Assembly: GCA_964645405.1 (NCBI GenBank)
Contig: CAZYCA010000044.1
Location: forward strand, 310,001-374,000
DNA length: 64,000 nucleotides
Reading direction: 5' to 3'
Source of the DNA: JAMWDF01 sp964645405
Lineage (GTDB): Bacteria; Ratteibacteria; UBA8468; B48-G9; DSTR01
In this document: positions 44,901 to 53,725 of the stretch, piece after piece
Layout of the letters: each line of letters opens with the position of its first letter
Numbering within the stretch: the first letter of the stretch is position 1
Made by a program: the position numbers and the translations under genes
Notes under the pieces: generated by a model
What the model was told of the DNA's origin: nothing
Databases searched by the model: none
Seen by the model: the letters and a program-made list of their open reading frames with translations, nothing else

Positions 44901-47900
44901 AAGGACAGGGTGAGACAGAGCTGGTGGCTGCAGTCTTAAACAAAATGGTGGAAGTAAGCGGGCAGAGCAGGCACAGCCTATCCAGGCTTGCTGCTTTTTA
45001 TGAATCACAGGGTCACCAGGAACTGGCTGAGAATGTTTATCAGAGAATGCTGGCACGTTTCCGGGAGGAAGAAGATTACATTTTTGTTCTGCAGGAGATA
45101 AAAAACTACTATCTGCGGAGGAAAGATACTGAGAAAGCCATGGAGTATTTGAAACAGGCTATCAGGATAAGTACAGGAGAACAGAGAGAATCACTATCCC
45201 TGGAACTAATCAACCGTTTGCTGGATTTAAACCGGTTTTCAGAAGTGAGGCAACTGCTGGGAATTCTGCTGAGAGAAAATCCGCTGCAGTTATCTTTTGT
45301 GGAAGCGCTGGCAACAGTTTACCAGAGGGAAAAGGACTGGAAGGGTCTGGAAGAATTCCAGAAGGAAACCATCAGACAAATCCAGAAAAGCCAGCTATCT
45401 TCAGAAGAAAAGCAGGAGCGGATTATTTCCTTCAGGCGCAGACTGATTGATATTTATATTGAGGCTAAATTATTCCGGGAAGCCCTGGACCAGTATCTGG
45501 AAATTCTTAACCGCAAGCCAGAGAACCAGGAAATTTTCAACCAGGTTTATACCTTCTGCCACCAGCATGATTTGCTACCAGTTGTCAAAAATTATTACTA
45601 CAAAACTGCGGTTTCTTCCTTCCGGGATTATCGCTGGGCTAAACTTCTTGCGGAGATAGCTTTGCGGGAGGGTGAGCTGGAGGAAGCCAGAAACTGGTAC
45701 TGGAAAGCTTTGCAGCAGGAACCCCAGCGCAGCAGTCTCTGGGAATCTCTGGCACAGATTTGCTGGCAGTTAGGTGACTGGAAGGGTGCCGGGCAAGCCT
45801 GGGAGAAGCTCTGGCGGCTGCAGCGCTCTCCTCAGCCGCTTTTGCACTGGCTGAAACTTTCTCTGCGGCAGGGTAACTCAGAAGAAAGCCGGGTGATTGT
45901 AAAGCAACTGCTTTCCGGAAAAAATATCCCGGCCAGCCGCTATCTGCAGGTCGCAGGAATTCTCTGTCAGGAAAATCAATTGCTGGAATCCTGGTCCTGT
46001 TTAGTTAGGTGTCTGGAACTGGTTTCGCAAGACCCGTATGAAAATGTTTTGCAGCAACAGGACAGGGAAATCCTGGGTGAGGTATCTGTACTGGCTGATA
46101 GGGAGATAGATTTTCTTGAGAGGGCAAAAAATCTTCTTGCTGTTTTCAGCCGGGAAAAGCTTAAGGAAAAAAACTTTGAGCAGGAAAAAATCAGCCAGAA
46201 TGAGCAAATTCTTTGCCAGTCTGTGGAGAAAATGGCCAGCTTTGTGGAAGAAAAAGGAACTGTGAGGCAAAAAGAGAGGCTGGATTTATGGGTGAGAAAG
46301 CACCTGAAAGAAAAAGAGACGGTCTCTTCTGACTTACTCCTTACCATAGCCAGAAATAGTCATCTGCCAGAAGCGGAGAAAGAAATTTTGCTCTTTCGTA
46401 TCAATCATGCCAGCCAGCAGGGAAGGAGGGAAAAAGTAGAAGAACTTCTTCAGTACTACCTGCAGAGGCAGGATTTCCACTCAGCCTGTCAGCTTCTTGC
46501 CAGTGAAAGAGACCGTTATACGGACTGGCAGAGAAATGAATATCAGAGAAGACTGGCACGTTTGTGTCTTTATCTTTCCACGGATGGGTTACGTTTACAA
46601 CCTGATATAGAGCGCGAGTTAACGGAGCTTTTCCTCATGTTGCAGCTGGGAAAAGGCGATATCGCAGAAAATACTTTCCCCTCTAAAATGGATTCTCCGG
46701 AAATTCAGCGTTTTTTGGAATTAACCTGGAGATACCGGGATAGATGCCGGATTCTGGTGTCTCAACCGCACAGATATACTCCAGATTTGCTGCAGTTTTT
46801 GTTGGAAAAAGGGGAGGAGGAAAGAAGCTTTCAGACGATAGATGGTGCCTGCGGTGGGTTCAGACCTGTCTGGAAAAATACCAAAAAAATACTTCTTTCC
46901 TGGTTTTTCCAGAAACCCTTCTCAGAAAGGCAGCCTTTCTTTACCAGTGTGCTGAAACTGGCTCCTGTTTTCAAGCAACTTCATCAACCGGTTAACCGGC
47001 AGGACGAACTTTTCGGTTCTGACTGGTTTGTTTTCGCCCGTCGTTATGGCCAGGACCTTCTTTTAGCCGGGAGTAATTCTGCTGGTGATTACCTGGTAGC
47101 AGAACTGGAAGGGTCCCCTCTTTCCGGCAGTAAACAGGTAGAACTGGCTGACTGGTACTGTCAGCAGAAAAAGTATGAGCAGGCTCTGAAGCATTATTCC
47201 TTAGCCGGGCAGCTTGATTACAATTCCACAGAGCTTTTAGTTAAAGTGGGTTCCTGTTATCTGGCAATGGGGGAGAAAGAGGCTGCTGTCAGGGAGTGGA
47301 AGAAGATAATAGTCAGGTTCCCACCTAAAGTGGAAGAGGTGAAAAGGTGTCTGAGAGTTCTCCGGGAAAATGGTTTTGAGGAAGAAGCCTGGAATGTTCT
47401 GGAGGAAACTATCTGGGAGAAAGGGATGATAGAAAATGCTGTAGCCAGCAAAGAAATTCTAACTTCTTTTGCTAACCTGGTAAACAGAGAAGATAAACGC
47501 TGGACAGCACTTCTGAAAAAGGTTGTTGCCAGCTGGCCCCATGACATTGGCTATCTGGAGAAGATTATTAATTCCGGATGGGTACCGATACCGGAACAGG
47601 AATTTTTCTATCACCAGGTGCTGAAAGTTCTCTCCGGAAACCAGCATTTACCTTCTTTTCGTTACCAGCTGGACCGCTGGCAGGAGAGACTGGCTGATTA
47701 CTACCTGAATAATGGTTTTTACCAGCAGGCAGTTTACTTTTTACAGGGTTTACAGAAGTCCGGGAAAGAAAATCATGCGGCTTCCTGGACGAAAGAAAAA
47801 CTTTTGCAGGCTCTTATCTTTTCTGGAAGATGGGAACAAGCACTTAGCCTGGAAGAATCCTATCTTCTGGATAATCCAGAAGCAGCTGTTTCTGTGGCAG

Positions 47901-49045
47901 GATGGTGGGCAAGGGTGAAACAATGGTCCCACAGGCGCAGGGTTCTTAAAAACTTTTACCGTCAATACCTGGACAACCCGCAGGAAAGAAAAATCTCAGC
48001 CCTGATTGGTCTTGCCAGCATTTTCTTTGAGGAAAACAATGAGGAACAAGCCACAAGAATTTTGCAGATTATGGTTCAGCAGCCCGGAGAAGAAGAAAAC
48101 GCCTGCCAGCTGGCAGCAGAAACTGCCCAGCGGTATGGAAGAACAGAGCTGGCTCTTGATTTTCGGCAGAAACTGGCTACCCTTGATGCAGGTAATCTGG
48201 AAAACAGACTGGAAATCGCGCGTCTTTTAGCAGCCAGGGGTGAAAATAGTAGTGCCAGTGATACCCTGCTTAAAATCCTTTCTGAAGAAAAAGGGGAAAA
48301 GAAAGTCAAACTGCAAGCAGCGGAACTTCTTGGTCGGCTTGCTGTTACCCTGCCAGAAGGCAAACAACAGGAATTGCTGAGTGTTTGGCAGACTCACGAA
48401 AAAAACCTTTATTATTGTCTCGCCTATGCTTGCTATCTTTTCCGTTCCGGCAAGTTAGAAAAGTGTTTCCAGTATCTGGAAACAAAGGGAAAGGATTTTT
48501 CCTGGTGTTACGATTTATTTTACCTTAGAGCCAGACTGGCTGAGGAAAGCGGAAGGATAAATCTGGCAGTGGGAGACTGGCTGAAGGTTCTTTTCTACAG
48601 CCCGGAAAACATAGAAGCCCGGTTCAGGCTTTTCCATCTTTTTATCCGTAGAGGCACAGAGCACAAATCTGAACACCAGTACTACCAGGCTTTGCAGGTG
48701 GTGGAAGCATTTTTACCTCCAGGTATCAGCAGTTACTGGCAGTCTGCTTCCTCCGGAGAAGAGCCAGTTTCCCAGCAGTATCTTAACCTTCTGGAAAGCA
48801 TATCTTTGCCGGTGAAAGATAAAGTGGAGTTTCTGGAAGCACTTTCTGATGTCATGGTATCTCTGGGCCGGCTGGAAAAAGCGTGTGAGGTGGAAAACTA
48901 CATTCAGAGGATAGGCACTTCTGATGCTGTGAAAGAATCCAGGAAAAGACAGCAGAGATACCGGATGATGGCAGATTTAGAGCGCAGGAGAAAACAGAAG
49001 GTTTTAAAGCTGACAGGTGATTTAGCCAATAAAGGTAGCTGGTAA
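41933..49045 (+). CDS. Giant exported TPR-repeat protein (2370 aa)
   Basis: Begins with GTG directly after the VIT/vWA stop; a hydrophobic signal (YCWALVVFCLHICRGFSA) lies at residues 11-28. Almost the whole length is alpha-helical tetratricopeptide-like repeat: AYLSLGRYKEAADAMEYYV, ARNWYWKALQQEPQ, EQALKHYSLAGQLDY and GSCYLAMGEKEAAVREWKK are clear units spread through the protein. No catalytic domain was recognised. Probably a periplasmic or surface scaffold for its operon partners; that is inference. The 7.1-kb frame is uninterrupted. Confidence 0.85.
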   Translation: MGNTNFRWWKYCWALVVFCLHICRGFSAELSELEKACYFREPFLTGTCLVPRTPGEQIKLLTQLVKKGKEISQAYLKMAQAYLSLGRYKEAADAMEYYVQVEKRSPESLRKLADFYGERLDFDRQIKVLEELANRCPVIATQTEKLQAEENRTEEYEWKENCYLLQEPEAVTVYREIIRIARRYNLVSCLDRTYQKLIDLFPKNPGYRQEYIQELISQKRFTEALQQLTLLGKLFPHTMNSVCRRKSEIYLERKQPDKAVACYEEILSSCLEESLYFDYFNLLRRWNQFSTWKKKILKKKDVDLETMAAQFYLYKYTGQMQKAETFLQEWVKVKAERLRKPELFRRLAMFLISAGHLREAAAALYSCWMLEPAEKNLVDLFSLVENATRNLPFNKDRLSTCFNGKNFDRSPGFLPGVLSLLLNDTGLWPKLKQLEEVCTIYGNFALAYQLFLEFRKQFPTSQFLPQLQLKVIEIAFRYGAYNQVIAWGENYLSSFPDQEGSLRVLETIAESYYARNNFPATWETYTRLLKMTAESDLRKFYPVYLEKYIRKLIAQKEYLRVIEIYWAQIREHPREEKLYQHFLSFISSHNLYQEELNLYQEAVKRFPSSSWYHRLARWYLKRKGKAAFQEITRKIREVLNAPELESYIQNFSSSWDGEDFTLEMARYAHDRFPTSRFFARYLFDQLFFRYNWGRRPAYEKMMVDVAVECFWLDEHIRKTFYRYLFWKNLLTEESRKAASVTGRSYLLFRAEAESWFSRYEIAYPLFSQLSLMYPDSKEILSRTADLARSLGQTQESCRLYLSLAERYPAEKDFWIKAGEVMAEVGEYQTAGRIWENILKIGPYESALHLELATLYWDYYQYEKAIAAIQKVRQLKNEPYLMARELALLYEGKKDYPLAVREYVLASIHQVQQRYRIISRLVYLAKSKNLGSVIDATFTKFLSDREPESVFAYGEYLERSDRTGEKKALYSSWLNRFPDQSTLERFYRYFEGQGETELVAAVLNKMVEVSGQSRHSLSRLAAFYESQGHQELAENVYQRMLARFREEEDYIFVLQEIKNYYLRRKDTEKAMEYLKQAIRISTGEQRESLSLELINRLLDLNRFSEVRQLLGILLRENPLQLSFVEALATVYQREKDWKGLEEFQKETIRQIQKSQLSSEEKQERIISFRRRLIDIYIEAKLFREALDQYLEILNRKPENQEIFNQVYTFCHQHDLLPVVKNYYYKTAVSSFRDYRWAKLLAEIALREGELEEARNWYWKALQQEPQRSSLWESLAQICWQLGDWKGAGQAWEKLWRLQRSPQPLLHWLKLSLRQGNSEESRVIVKQLLSGKNIPASRYLQVAGILCQENQLLESWSCLVRCLELVSQDPYENVLQQQDREILGEVSVLADREIDFLERAKNLLAVFSREKLKEKNFEQEKISQNEQILCQSVEKMASFVEEKGTVRQKERLDLWVRKHLKEKETVSSDLLLTIARNSHLPEAEKEILLFRINHASQQGRREKVEELLQYYLQRQDFHSACQLLASERDRYTDWQRNEYQRRLARLCLYLSTDGLRLQPDIERELTELFLMLQLGKGDIAENTFPSKMDSPEIQRFLELTWRYRDRCRILVSQPHRYTPDLLQFLLEKGEEERSFQTIDGACGGFRPVWKNTKKILLSWFFQKPFSERQPFFTSVLKLAPVFKQLHQPVNRQDELFGSDWFVFARRYGQDLLLAGSNSAGDYLVAELEGSPLSGSKQVELADWYCQQKKYEQALKHYSLAGQLDYNSTELLVKVGSCYLAMGEKEAAVREWKKIIVRFPPKVEEVKRCLRVLRENGFEEEAWNVLEETIWEKGMIENAVASKEILTSFANLVNREDKRWTALLKKVVASWPHDIGYLEKIINSGWVPIPEQEFFYHQVLKVLSGNQHLPSFRYQLDRWQERLADYYLNNGFYQQAVYFLQGLQKSGKENHAASWTKEKLLQALIFSGRWEQALSLEESYLLDNPEAAVSVAGWWARVKQWSHRRRVLKNFYRQYLDNPQERKISALIGLASIFFEENNEEQATRILQIMVQQPGEEENACQLAAETAQRYGRTELALDFRQKLATLDAGNLENRLEIARLLAARGENSSASDTLLKILSEEKGEKKVKLQAAELLGRLAVTLPEGKQQELLSVWQTHEKNLYYCLAYACYLFRSGKLEKCFQYLETKGKDFSWCYDLFYLRARLAEESGRINLAVGDWLKVLFYSPENIEARFRLFHLFIRRGTEHKSEHQYYQALQVVEAFLPPGISSYWQSASSGEEPVSQQYLNLLESISLPVKDKVEFLEALSDVMVSLGRLEKACEVENYIQRIGTSDAVKESRKRQQRYRMMADLERRRKQKVLKLTGDLANKGSW

Positions 49046-49054
49046 GGCGAAAAA

Positions 49055-50659
49055 ATGAGAAAGAAAATAATTTTCCGTCTGGGGGTAGGTATTTCTGTTT
49101 TCAGCATAGTCTGGTTGATGGCTCAGCAACTTAGCCGGGAGCCAGAGGATTTTCTGGAGAAAATTTTGACGCCCAGGCCCATGGTTTACCTGCAGGTAAA
49201 GGATGCTTCTCAACTGTTAAAAAGGTACCGGGAATCACAGCTGAAAACAGCGTACGAGCAGGGACAGAGTTTTTCTGATTTTCAGAAATCCAAGTTGTAT
49301 GTAAAGCTGGAGGAAAGAATTAAAACAATGGCTGAGGTCTCTGGTTTTAAAATCAGTCTGGAAAATGTCTGTTCTTTTCTCGGCAAACAATCAGCGGTAT
49401 GGCTATTTGACCTGGCGGAACTGAAGTTTGTGGCGGCTACTGTCCTGGAGGAAAACAAGTTTGTCGCCAGTATTCTAACAGCTAATTTACAGAATTTTGA
49501 CCAGCGACAGGAGGGAAATTTAACCTACCAGGTTAAAGAGAGTATGGAAAATGGGGTGGTTCTGGCATGGGCGAGAATGGGTAATCTACTGGTTTTTTCT
49601 CATAATGACCTGCCTGATTTTTTGCGTCTGTGTGAGAGTCTGCGAGAGAGCAGGGACTGGTTTTCTCAGGCAGAAAAGGCTTTCCGTAAAATTTTCGGTT
49701 CTGAAGTTGCCTGTCACCAGGTAACTTTGTACCTGACTTCTGCTGCTATCCAGAATACCTATTTCCGGAGCTGGTGGCTTTTCCGGAATGAGAAAGACTG
49801 GCGCTGGGTGGAGCAGGGGCTGCTGGACTGGGAAGAGGGAAAAAACCAGTTCCTGGAAAGAAGATATTTTTTGCCAGAGCAACAGTTAGAAACCTCTACT
49901 TTTGATTTACAAAATCTTCTTTCTGCTGTGCCTGCCAGAATCAGTTACCTGCGAGCCGAAAAGGAGCACAATTCTGATGTTATGTTCCAGGAACTTGCCC
50001 GCTATTTTTTACCCGACCTGGACCAGACATCCCGACAGGAACCATTAGTTTCCCTGCTGGAGGCAGCCAAACCTGATGCTTACGCAGTTTTTTTGGAGCC
50101 AGTCTTTAATGGTGATTTATTCCTCCACTGGAAAAAGGGTCTGCTGATACACCTTTCTCAACCGGATAATTTCCCGCAAAAGAACTTTCTCGCCAGAATA
50201 AAGGAAATTTATGAGCAGGCATTTTTCTCTGGCAGAGCAAGGAAATCAGGTTTTTCCTGGAAGGAGACAAAAGTAAAGACTAATTCAGTTTTCTCTCTAA
50301 AGATACCTTTATTTCCTTATTCCGGAATTGTTGTTTCTCAGGCAGGTGCATTTGTTCTTCTGACCAACGTAGAAGATTTTTTGCATGCGAGTTTTGAAGG
50401 CAAAGACAAAAGCTGGCAGGCAGAAGCAGGCTGCGAAAAATTCATCTGGGTGGACGCTGAGAGATTGTGGCAGGTCTATGAGAAAACAATAAACTTTTTA
50501 GCTGCCTGCCCTGACTGGCGGACAGAAGGCACTGCCTCTTTCTTCCGCGATAATCTTGGTTCTGTTGCTATCTGGTTTTCACCGCTAAGCCAGTACACCT
50601 TTGAGCAGAGGGTGAAAAACAGCCAGAGGCAGCAGGTGATACGTTACACATTGAAGTGA
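49055..50659 (+). CDS. Exported protein of unknown function, possibly DUF3352-like
   Basis: 534 residues with an N-terminal signal or anchor helix (IIFRLGVGISVFSIVWLMA). The rest has repeated patterns seen in DUF3352-like proteins: PMVYLQVKDASQLLKRY at the start, then an 'is it non-zero' type KSAVWLFDLAELKF segment, and a second similar half. I do not assign a function. It lies 9 bases after the TPR gene and 6 before the transpeptidase gene, so it belongs to the same operon. Confidence 0.7.
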   Translation: MRKKIIFRLGVGISVFSIVWLMAQQLSREPEDFLEKILTPRPMVYLQVKDASQLLKRYRESQLKTAYEQGQSFSDFQKSKLYVKLEERIKTMAEVSGFKISLENVCSFLGKQSAVWLFDLAELKFVAATVLEENKFVASILTANLQNFDQRQEGNLTYQVKESMENGVVLAWARMGNLLVFSHNDLPDFLRLCESLRESRDWFSQAEKAFRKIFGSEVACHQVTLYLTSAAIQNTYFRSWWLFRNEKDWRWVEQGLLDWEEGKNQFLERRYFLPEQQLETSTFDLQNLLSAVPARISYLRAEKEHNSDVMFQELARYFLPDLDQTSRQEPLVSLLEAAKPDAYAVFLEPVFNGDLFLHWKKGLLIHLSQPDNFPQKNFLARIKEIYEQAFFSGRARKSGFSWKETKVKTNSVFSLKIPLFPYSGIVVSQAGAFVLLTNVEDFLHASFEGKDKSWQAEAGCEKFIWVDAERLWQVYEKTINFLAACPDWRTEGTASFFRDNLGSVAIWFSPLSQYTFEQRVKNSQRQQVIRYTLK

Positions 50660-50665
50660 GGCTGA

Positions 50666-51583
50666 ATGCTCCTTTCTCGCAGGAATCTGGCAGCATTATT
50701 TAGTTTCAGCCTGCTGGGGATGGCTGAGTTTTTCTCCTGGAGTAAAGAACTGCCGGTAGCTTCTGGCTATCTCATAGTGGAAGCTCCATCAGGAATGGTT
50801 CTGGAATTTTCGGGGGGAAAATGGCTGGAAACACCTTTACCGATTGGTTCCCTTATTAAACCTTTCACCTGTTTAGCAGCCATAGAAACAGACCGCAAAC
50901 TTGCCAGTTTGGTTCTGGTCTGCACGCCAACTTCACCTTCTTTACCCTGTGTGGATGGTTGCTGGTTCCGGGCTGGTCACGGCAGTCTGAATATGGAGCA
51001 GGCTCTTTCTGTTTCCTGTGATAGATACTTCCGGTATCTGGCAGAGAGAACATCACCTTCTCACTGGAAAAATGTCCTGAAAAGGTACGGACTGGGTGAA
51101 AGGGAAGAGGGAACAGAAGTACTGAGTGCCATGGTAGGTACCAGTGAGAAATTAAAGGCTACTTTAGTGCAAATACTCTGTGCGTATCTTGGTCTGGGGA
51201 CAGAGTTACTTTATGATAACCAGAGTAAACCTGTACCGGGCAAAAAACTACCACTTAAAGGGCCGGTATTTTTAGACCAGGAAGCGAAAAGGATTATCTC
51301 TGGAGGGCTGGCTGGATGTCTTTCCTGGGGAACAGGGAGTAATCCTTTGAGTATCGGGGAATCTCGTCTGGCTGGTAAAACAGGTACCAGTGCTTTCGCC
51401 ATAAAAAATCTGAAACACAGTTTACCCACTCACGGTTGGTTCGCTGGTTACTGGCCAGAAAAACATCCCAGGCTGGGTATTGTTGTTTTCCTTCTGGAAG
51501 GCAGGGGTCAGGATGCGGCCAGAGTAGCCTGTCATCTTATCTCAGCAGCAAGAAAAAAGTACCTTCCAGCAGAAACAGAGTGA
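50666..51583 (+). CDS. Minimal penicillin-binding transpeptidase-like protein
   Basis: 305 residues with signal peptide. The three penicillin-binding motifs are in order: S62-L-I-K65, S117-C-D119 in place of S-x-N (a form also seen in PBP2 proteins) and K238-T-G240. The dimerisation and linker domains of class B PBPs are absent, leaving only the catalytic fold. It may be a transpeptidase, carboxypeptidase or a non-catalytic sensor. Coupled to a SpoIID-type gene 12 bases downstream. Confidence 0.8.
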   Translation: MLLSRRNLAALFSFSLLGMAEFFSWSKELPVASGYLIVEAPSGMVLEFSGGKWLETPLPIGSLIKPFTCLAAIETDRKLASLVLVCTPTSPSLPCVDGCWFRAGHGSLNMEQALSVSCDRYFRYLAERTSPSHWKNVLKRYGLGEREEGTEVLSAMVGTSEKLKATLVQILCAYLGLGTELLYDNQSKPVPGKKLPLKGPVFLDQEAKRIISGGLAGCLSWGTGSNPLSIGESRLAGKTGTSAFAIKNLKHSLPTHGWFAGYWPEKHPRLGIVVFLLEGRGQDAARVACHLISAARKKYLPAETE

Positions 51584-51595
51584 AAAAGGAGAAAC

Positions 51596-52819
51596 TTGAG
51601 GAACTCAGTTTTTCTTTTCTTCCTTCTGACAGCCAGTAGTTTCTCCACAGAGGTTAGAATTGGTCTTTTCAGTTTATGGCGGCCGAGCAAACTGAATCTT
51701 TCAGTGGAAACTCCCTGTGCCCTGGACATTAAACTGAAAACAAAACTTCTTGCCAGGTGGCTGGCAAAACCAGGTGAACCAATGGAGGTTGTTTTTTCCA
51801 GAGAGGAAAAAAGTATCAGTTTTTTCCTCCGCAGAAGGCTTCTATGTCAATGCACCCTGCTTCCAGGGTCAGAAATCTTCCTGGAAACAGAAACAGGGCA
51901 GCAGATAAACTGGATATTGACTGTTTCTTCCACAGAGAGAAGGTACCGGGGAAGAATCTCGTTACTGCTTTCAGAAGAAAATTACCTGATACCTGTTCTT
52001 GTTATTCCCCTGGAAGAATATGTAGCCCAGCTGGTAGCTTCAGAACTTCCTTTCCAGATTAACCTAAAATTATACAAAGCCCAGGCAGTTTGTTGCCGGT
52101 CATATGCTCTGGCTATGAAAAATAAGCATCACTACTTTGATTTCTGCGATACGACTCACTGCCAGTTTTTCCAGGGTCTTTCCCTGGAAAAGAAAAGGTT
52201 GACAGAAGCGAGAAAAGCAGCAGAAGAATCAGCCGGTCTGGTTCTGAGTGATGGTAGAAAAGTTCTACCTGGCTATTATACTGGCTGTTGTTCTGGCTGG
52301 ACAGCGACACCGTCTCTTGTCTGGGGTAAAACACAGGAGGGTTATCGTCAGGTGCGGTGCCATCACCCACCTGGTAACCACTGGGAATTCTGGCAAAGAA
52401 AACTGGACCCGGATATGGTGAGAAAAATCTTTCTGCCAGGCACCTTATCCAGCAGGCAAATAGATTTGCGGATAACTAAGGAGTCATCCCCTGGTGGTTA
52501 TGTGGGAGAAATAAGTTGTTTCCAGCAAAAGTTATCGGGTGAGGAATTCAGGCGCAGATACTGCCAGCAAACCAGCTGGAACAACCTGCCTGGACTTTCC
52601 TTTTCCCTGTACTGGAGAAAATCTCACTGGGTGGCAGAAGGTTCGGGACTAGGCCATGGTGTAGGGTTATGTCAGACTGGTGCTTTGTTACTCGCAAAGG
52701 AAGGAAAATCCTTTATGGATATTCTGCACTACTACTTTCCTGATTTGTTTATCTGCCACTTTAAATCAGTGGTTTGTGATCAGGATGGTTTTTTACCATT
52801 GCAACCTTTAGAAAACTAA
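51596..52819 (+). CDS. SpoIID/LytB-type peptidoglycan lytic protein
   Basis: 407 residues, signal peptide, TTG start with AAAAAGGAG upstream. SpoIID enzymes cleave glycan strands stripped of peptide. Family motifs: LEEYVAQLVASELPF with the catalytic-type E150, YKAQAVCCRSYAL, CDTTHCQFFQG, GYYTGCCSGWT and GLGHGVGLCQTGA, all in the right order. No sporulation gene is present, as for SpoIID homologues in many non-sporeformers. It overlaps the convergent ANTAR gene by 4 bases. Confidence 0.92.
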   Translation: MRNSVFLFFLLTASSFSTEVRIGLFSLWRPSKLNLSVETPCALDIKLKTKLLARWLAKPGEPMEVVFSREEKSISFFLRRRLLCQCTLLPGSEIFLETETGQQINWILTVSSTERRYRGRISLLLSEENYLIPVLVIPLEEYVAQLVASELPFQINLKLYKAQAVCCRSYALAMKNKHHYFDFCDTTHCQFFQGLSLEKKRLTEARKAAEESAGLVLSDGRKVLPGYYTGCCSGWTATPSLVWGKTQEGYRQVRCHHPPGNHWEFWQRKLDPDMVRKIFLPGTLSSRQIDLRITKESSPGGYVGEISCFQQKLSGEEFRRRYCQQTSWNNLPGLSFSLYWRKSHWVAEGSGLGHGVGLCQTGALLLAKEGKSFMDILHYYFPDLFICHFKSVVCDQDGFLPLQPLEN

Positions 52820-53517
52820 AGCTTTTTCATTTCTTCAGCAATGATGATTGCTTCTGCTACCTCTCTCATACTTTTTCTTGTGTCCATGCTGAACTTTCTG
52901 ATTTTCTCATAAGCCTGCTCTTCTGTCAGTTTCTCCACCCGCATAAGAATACCTTTGGCTTTTTCCACCTTCTTCCTGGTTTCCAGTTCTTCCTGAATAA
53001 CCCTGGTTTTTACCATCAATTCTGTATTCTCAATCGCCACAGCTGCCTGGTTGGCAATGGAGCATAGTATCTCAATTTCTTCTTCTGTATAGGAATGAGG
53101 TCTGGAGGTATAAGTATTCAGTACGCCAATAACCCGTCCTTTAACCTGCATAGGAACTGAAAGCATGGAGACAATTCCCTCCTGTTGAGCAATATCGCGA
53201 TACTTATATCTTGCTTCTTTTCTCACATCCCTGACAACAATAGGACGACCTTGGGCAACAACCTGTCCGGCAATACCTTCTCCCACTTTTAAAGGGGGTT
53301 TATTGATATATTCCGGGCTCATAGCCTGAGTAGCTTTAACAGAAAGGGTTTGTGTTTTTTCATCCAGTAGCATGATAGAACAAATCTTAGAACCGAGAAC
53401 CTGGGCTGTCACCGCGACAATCAGTTTCAGAATATCCTCTAAATACATCTCTGAAGTGATGGCTTTGCTGATTTCATAGAGGGACTTAATAACATCTTGA
53501 TATTCGTCCGGTGGCAT
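52816..53517 (-). CDS. GAF-ANTAR RNA-binding antiterminator-type regulator
   Basis: 233 residues. Residues about 20-170 are a GAF sensor domain (VGEGIAGQVVAQGRPIVVRDV; GVLNTYTSRPHSYTEEE, read here as separate pieces). The C-terminal 60 residues are an ANTAR domain (RKKVEKAKGILMRVEKLT, EEQAYEKIRKFSMD), which binds tandem hairpins in leader RNAs to prevent termination. AAAGGAA precedes the ATG. No ANTAR target hairpin pair was recognised in the window, so its regulon is unknown. Confidence 0.9.
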   Translation of the reverse strand: MPPDEYQDVIKSLYEISKAITSEMYLEDILKLIVAVTAQVLGSKICSIMLLDEKTQTLSVKATQAMSPEYINKPPLKVGEGIAGQVVAQGRPIVVRDVRKEARYKYRDIAQQEGIVSMLSVPMQVKGRVIGVLNTYTSRPHSYTEEEIEILCSIANQAAVAIENTELMVKTRVIQEELETRKKVEKAKGILMRVEKLTEEQAYEKIRKFSMDTRKSMREVAEAIIIAEEMKKL

Positions 53518-53541
53518 TTCCAGTTCCTTTAAGTTTGTTTT

Positions 53542-53570
53542 AGTTTAACTGAGATTAGCAGAAAAATCAA
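53542..53570 (-). promoter_or_regulatory. Promoter of the GAF-ANTAR gene
   Basis: Minus strand TTGATT (53570-53565), 17-bp spacer, TAAACT (53547-53542). The -10 hexamer and spacer are the same as in the groESL promoter. Confidence 0.65.
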
Positions 53571-53647
53571 GCCTGATTTTCTTGATTTCCCTTTCTTTCT
53601 CCTTTGTTTGGTTCCTCTTCCGCGTTTTTTTAACCCGTTTTCCTTCC

Positions 53648-53690
53648 TGTCCCTCTTTCGCAAAGAAAGGTCAGGGGAGATTTTGAAACC
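53648..53690. repeat. Dispersed hairpin repeat, copy 1
   Basis: CTTTC-GCAAA-GAAAG hairpin inside CCCT...AGGGG, then AGGGGAGATTTT. A related sequence lies at 63551-63590. The two share the order pyrimidine arm, loop, purine arm, CAGGGGAGATTTT, then an AAA-rich step, and look like members of an interspersed repeat family. The rest of 53571-53725 is pyrimidine-rich and holds nothing else I recognise. Confidence 0.5.
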
Positions 53691-53725
53691 CCATCTGCAA
53701 GAAGGGAGAACAAAGGAGCAAAAAT

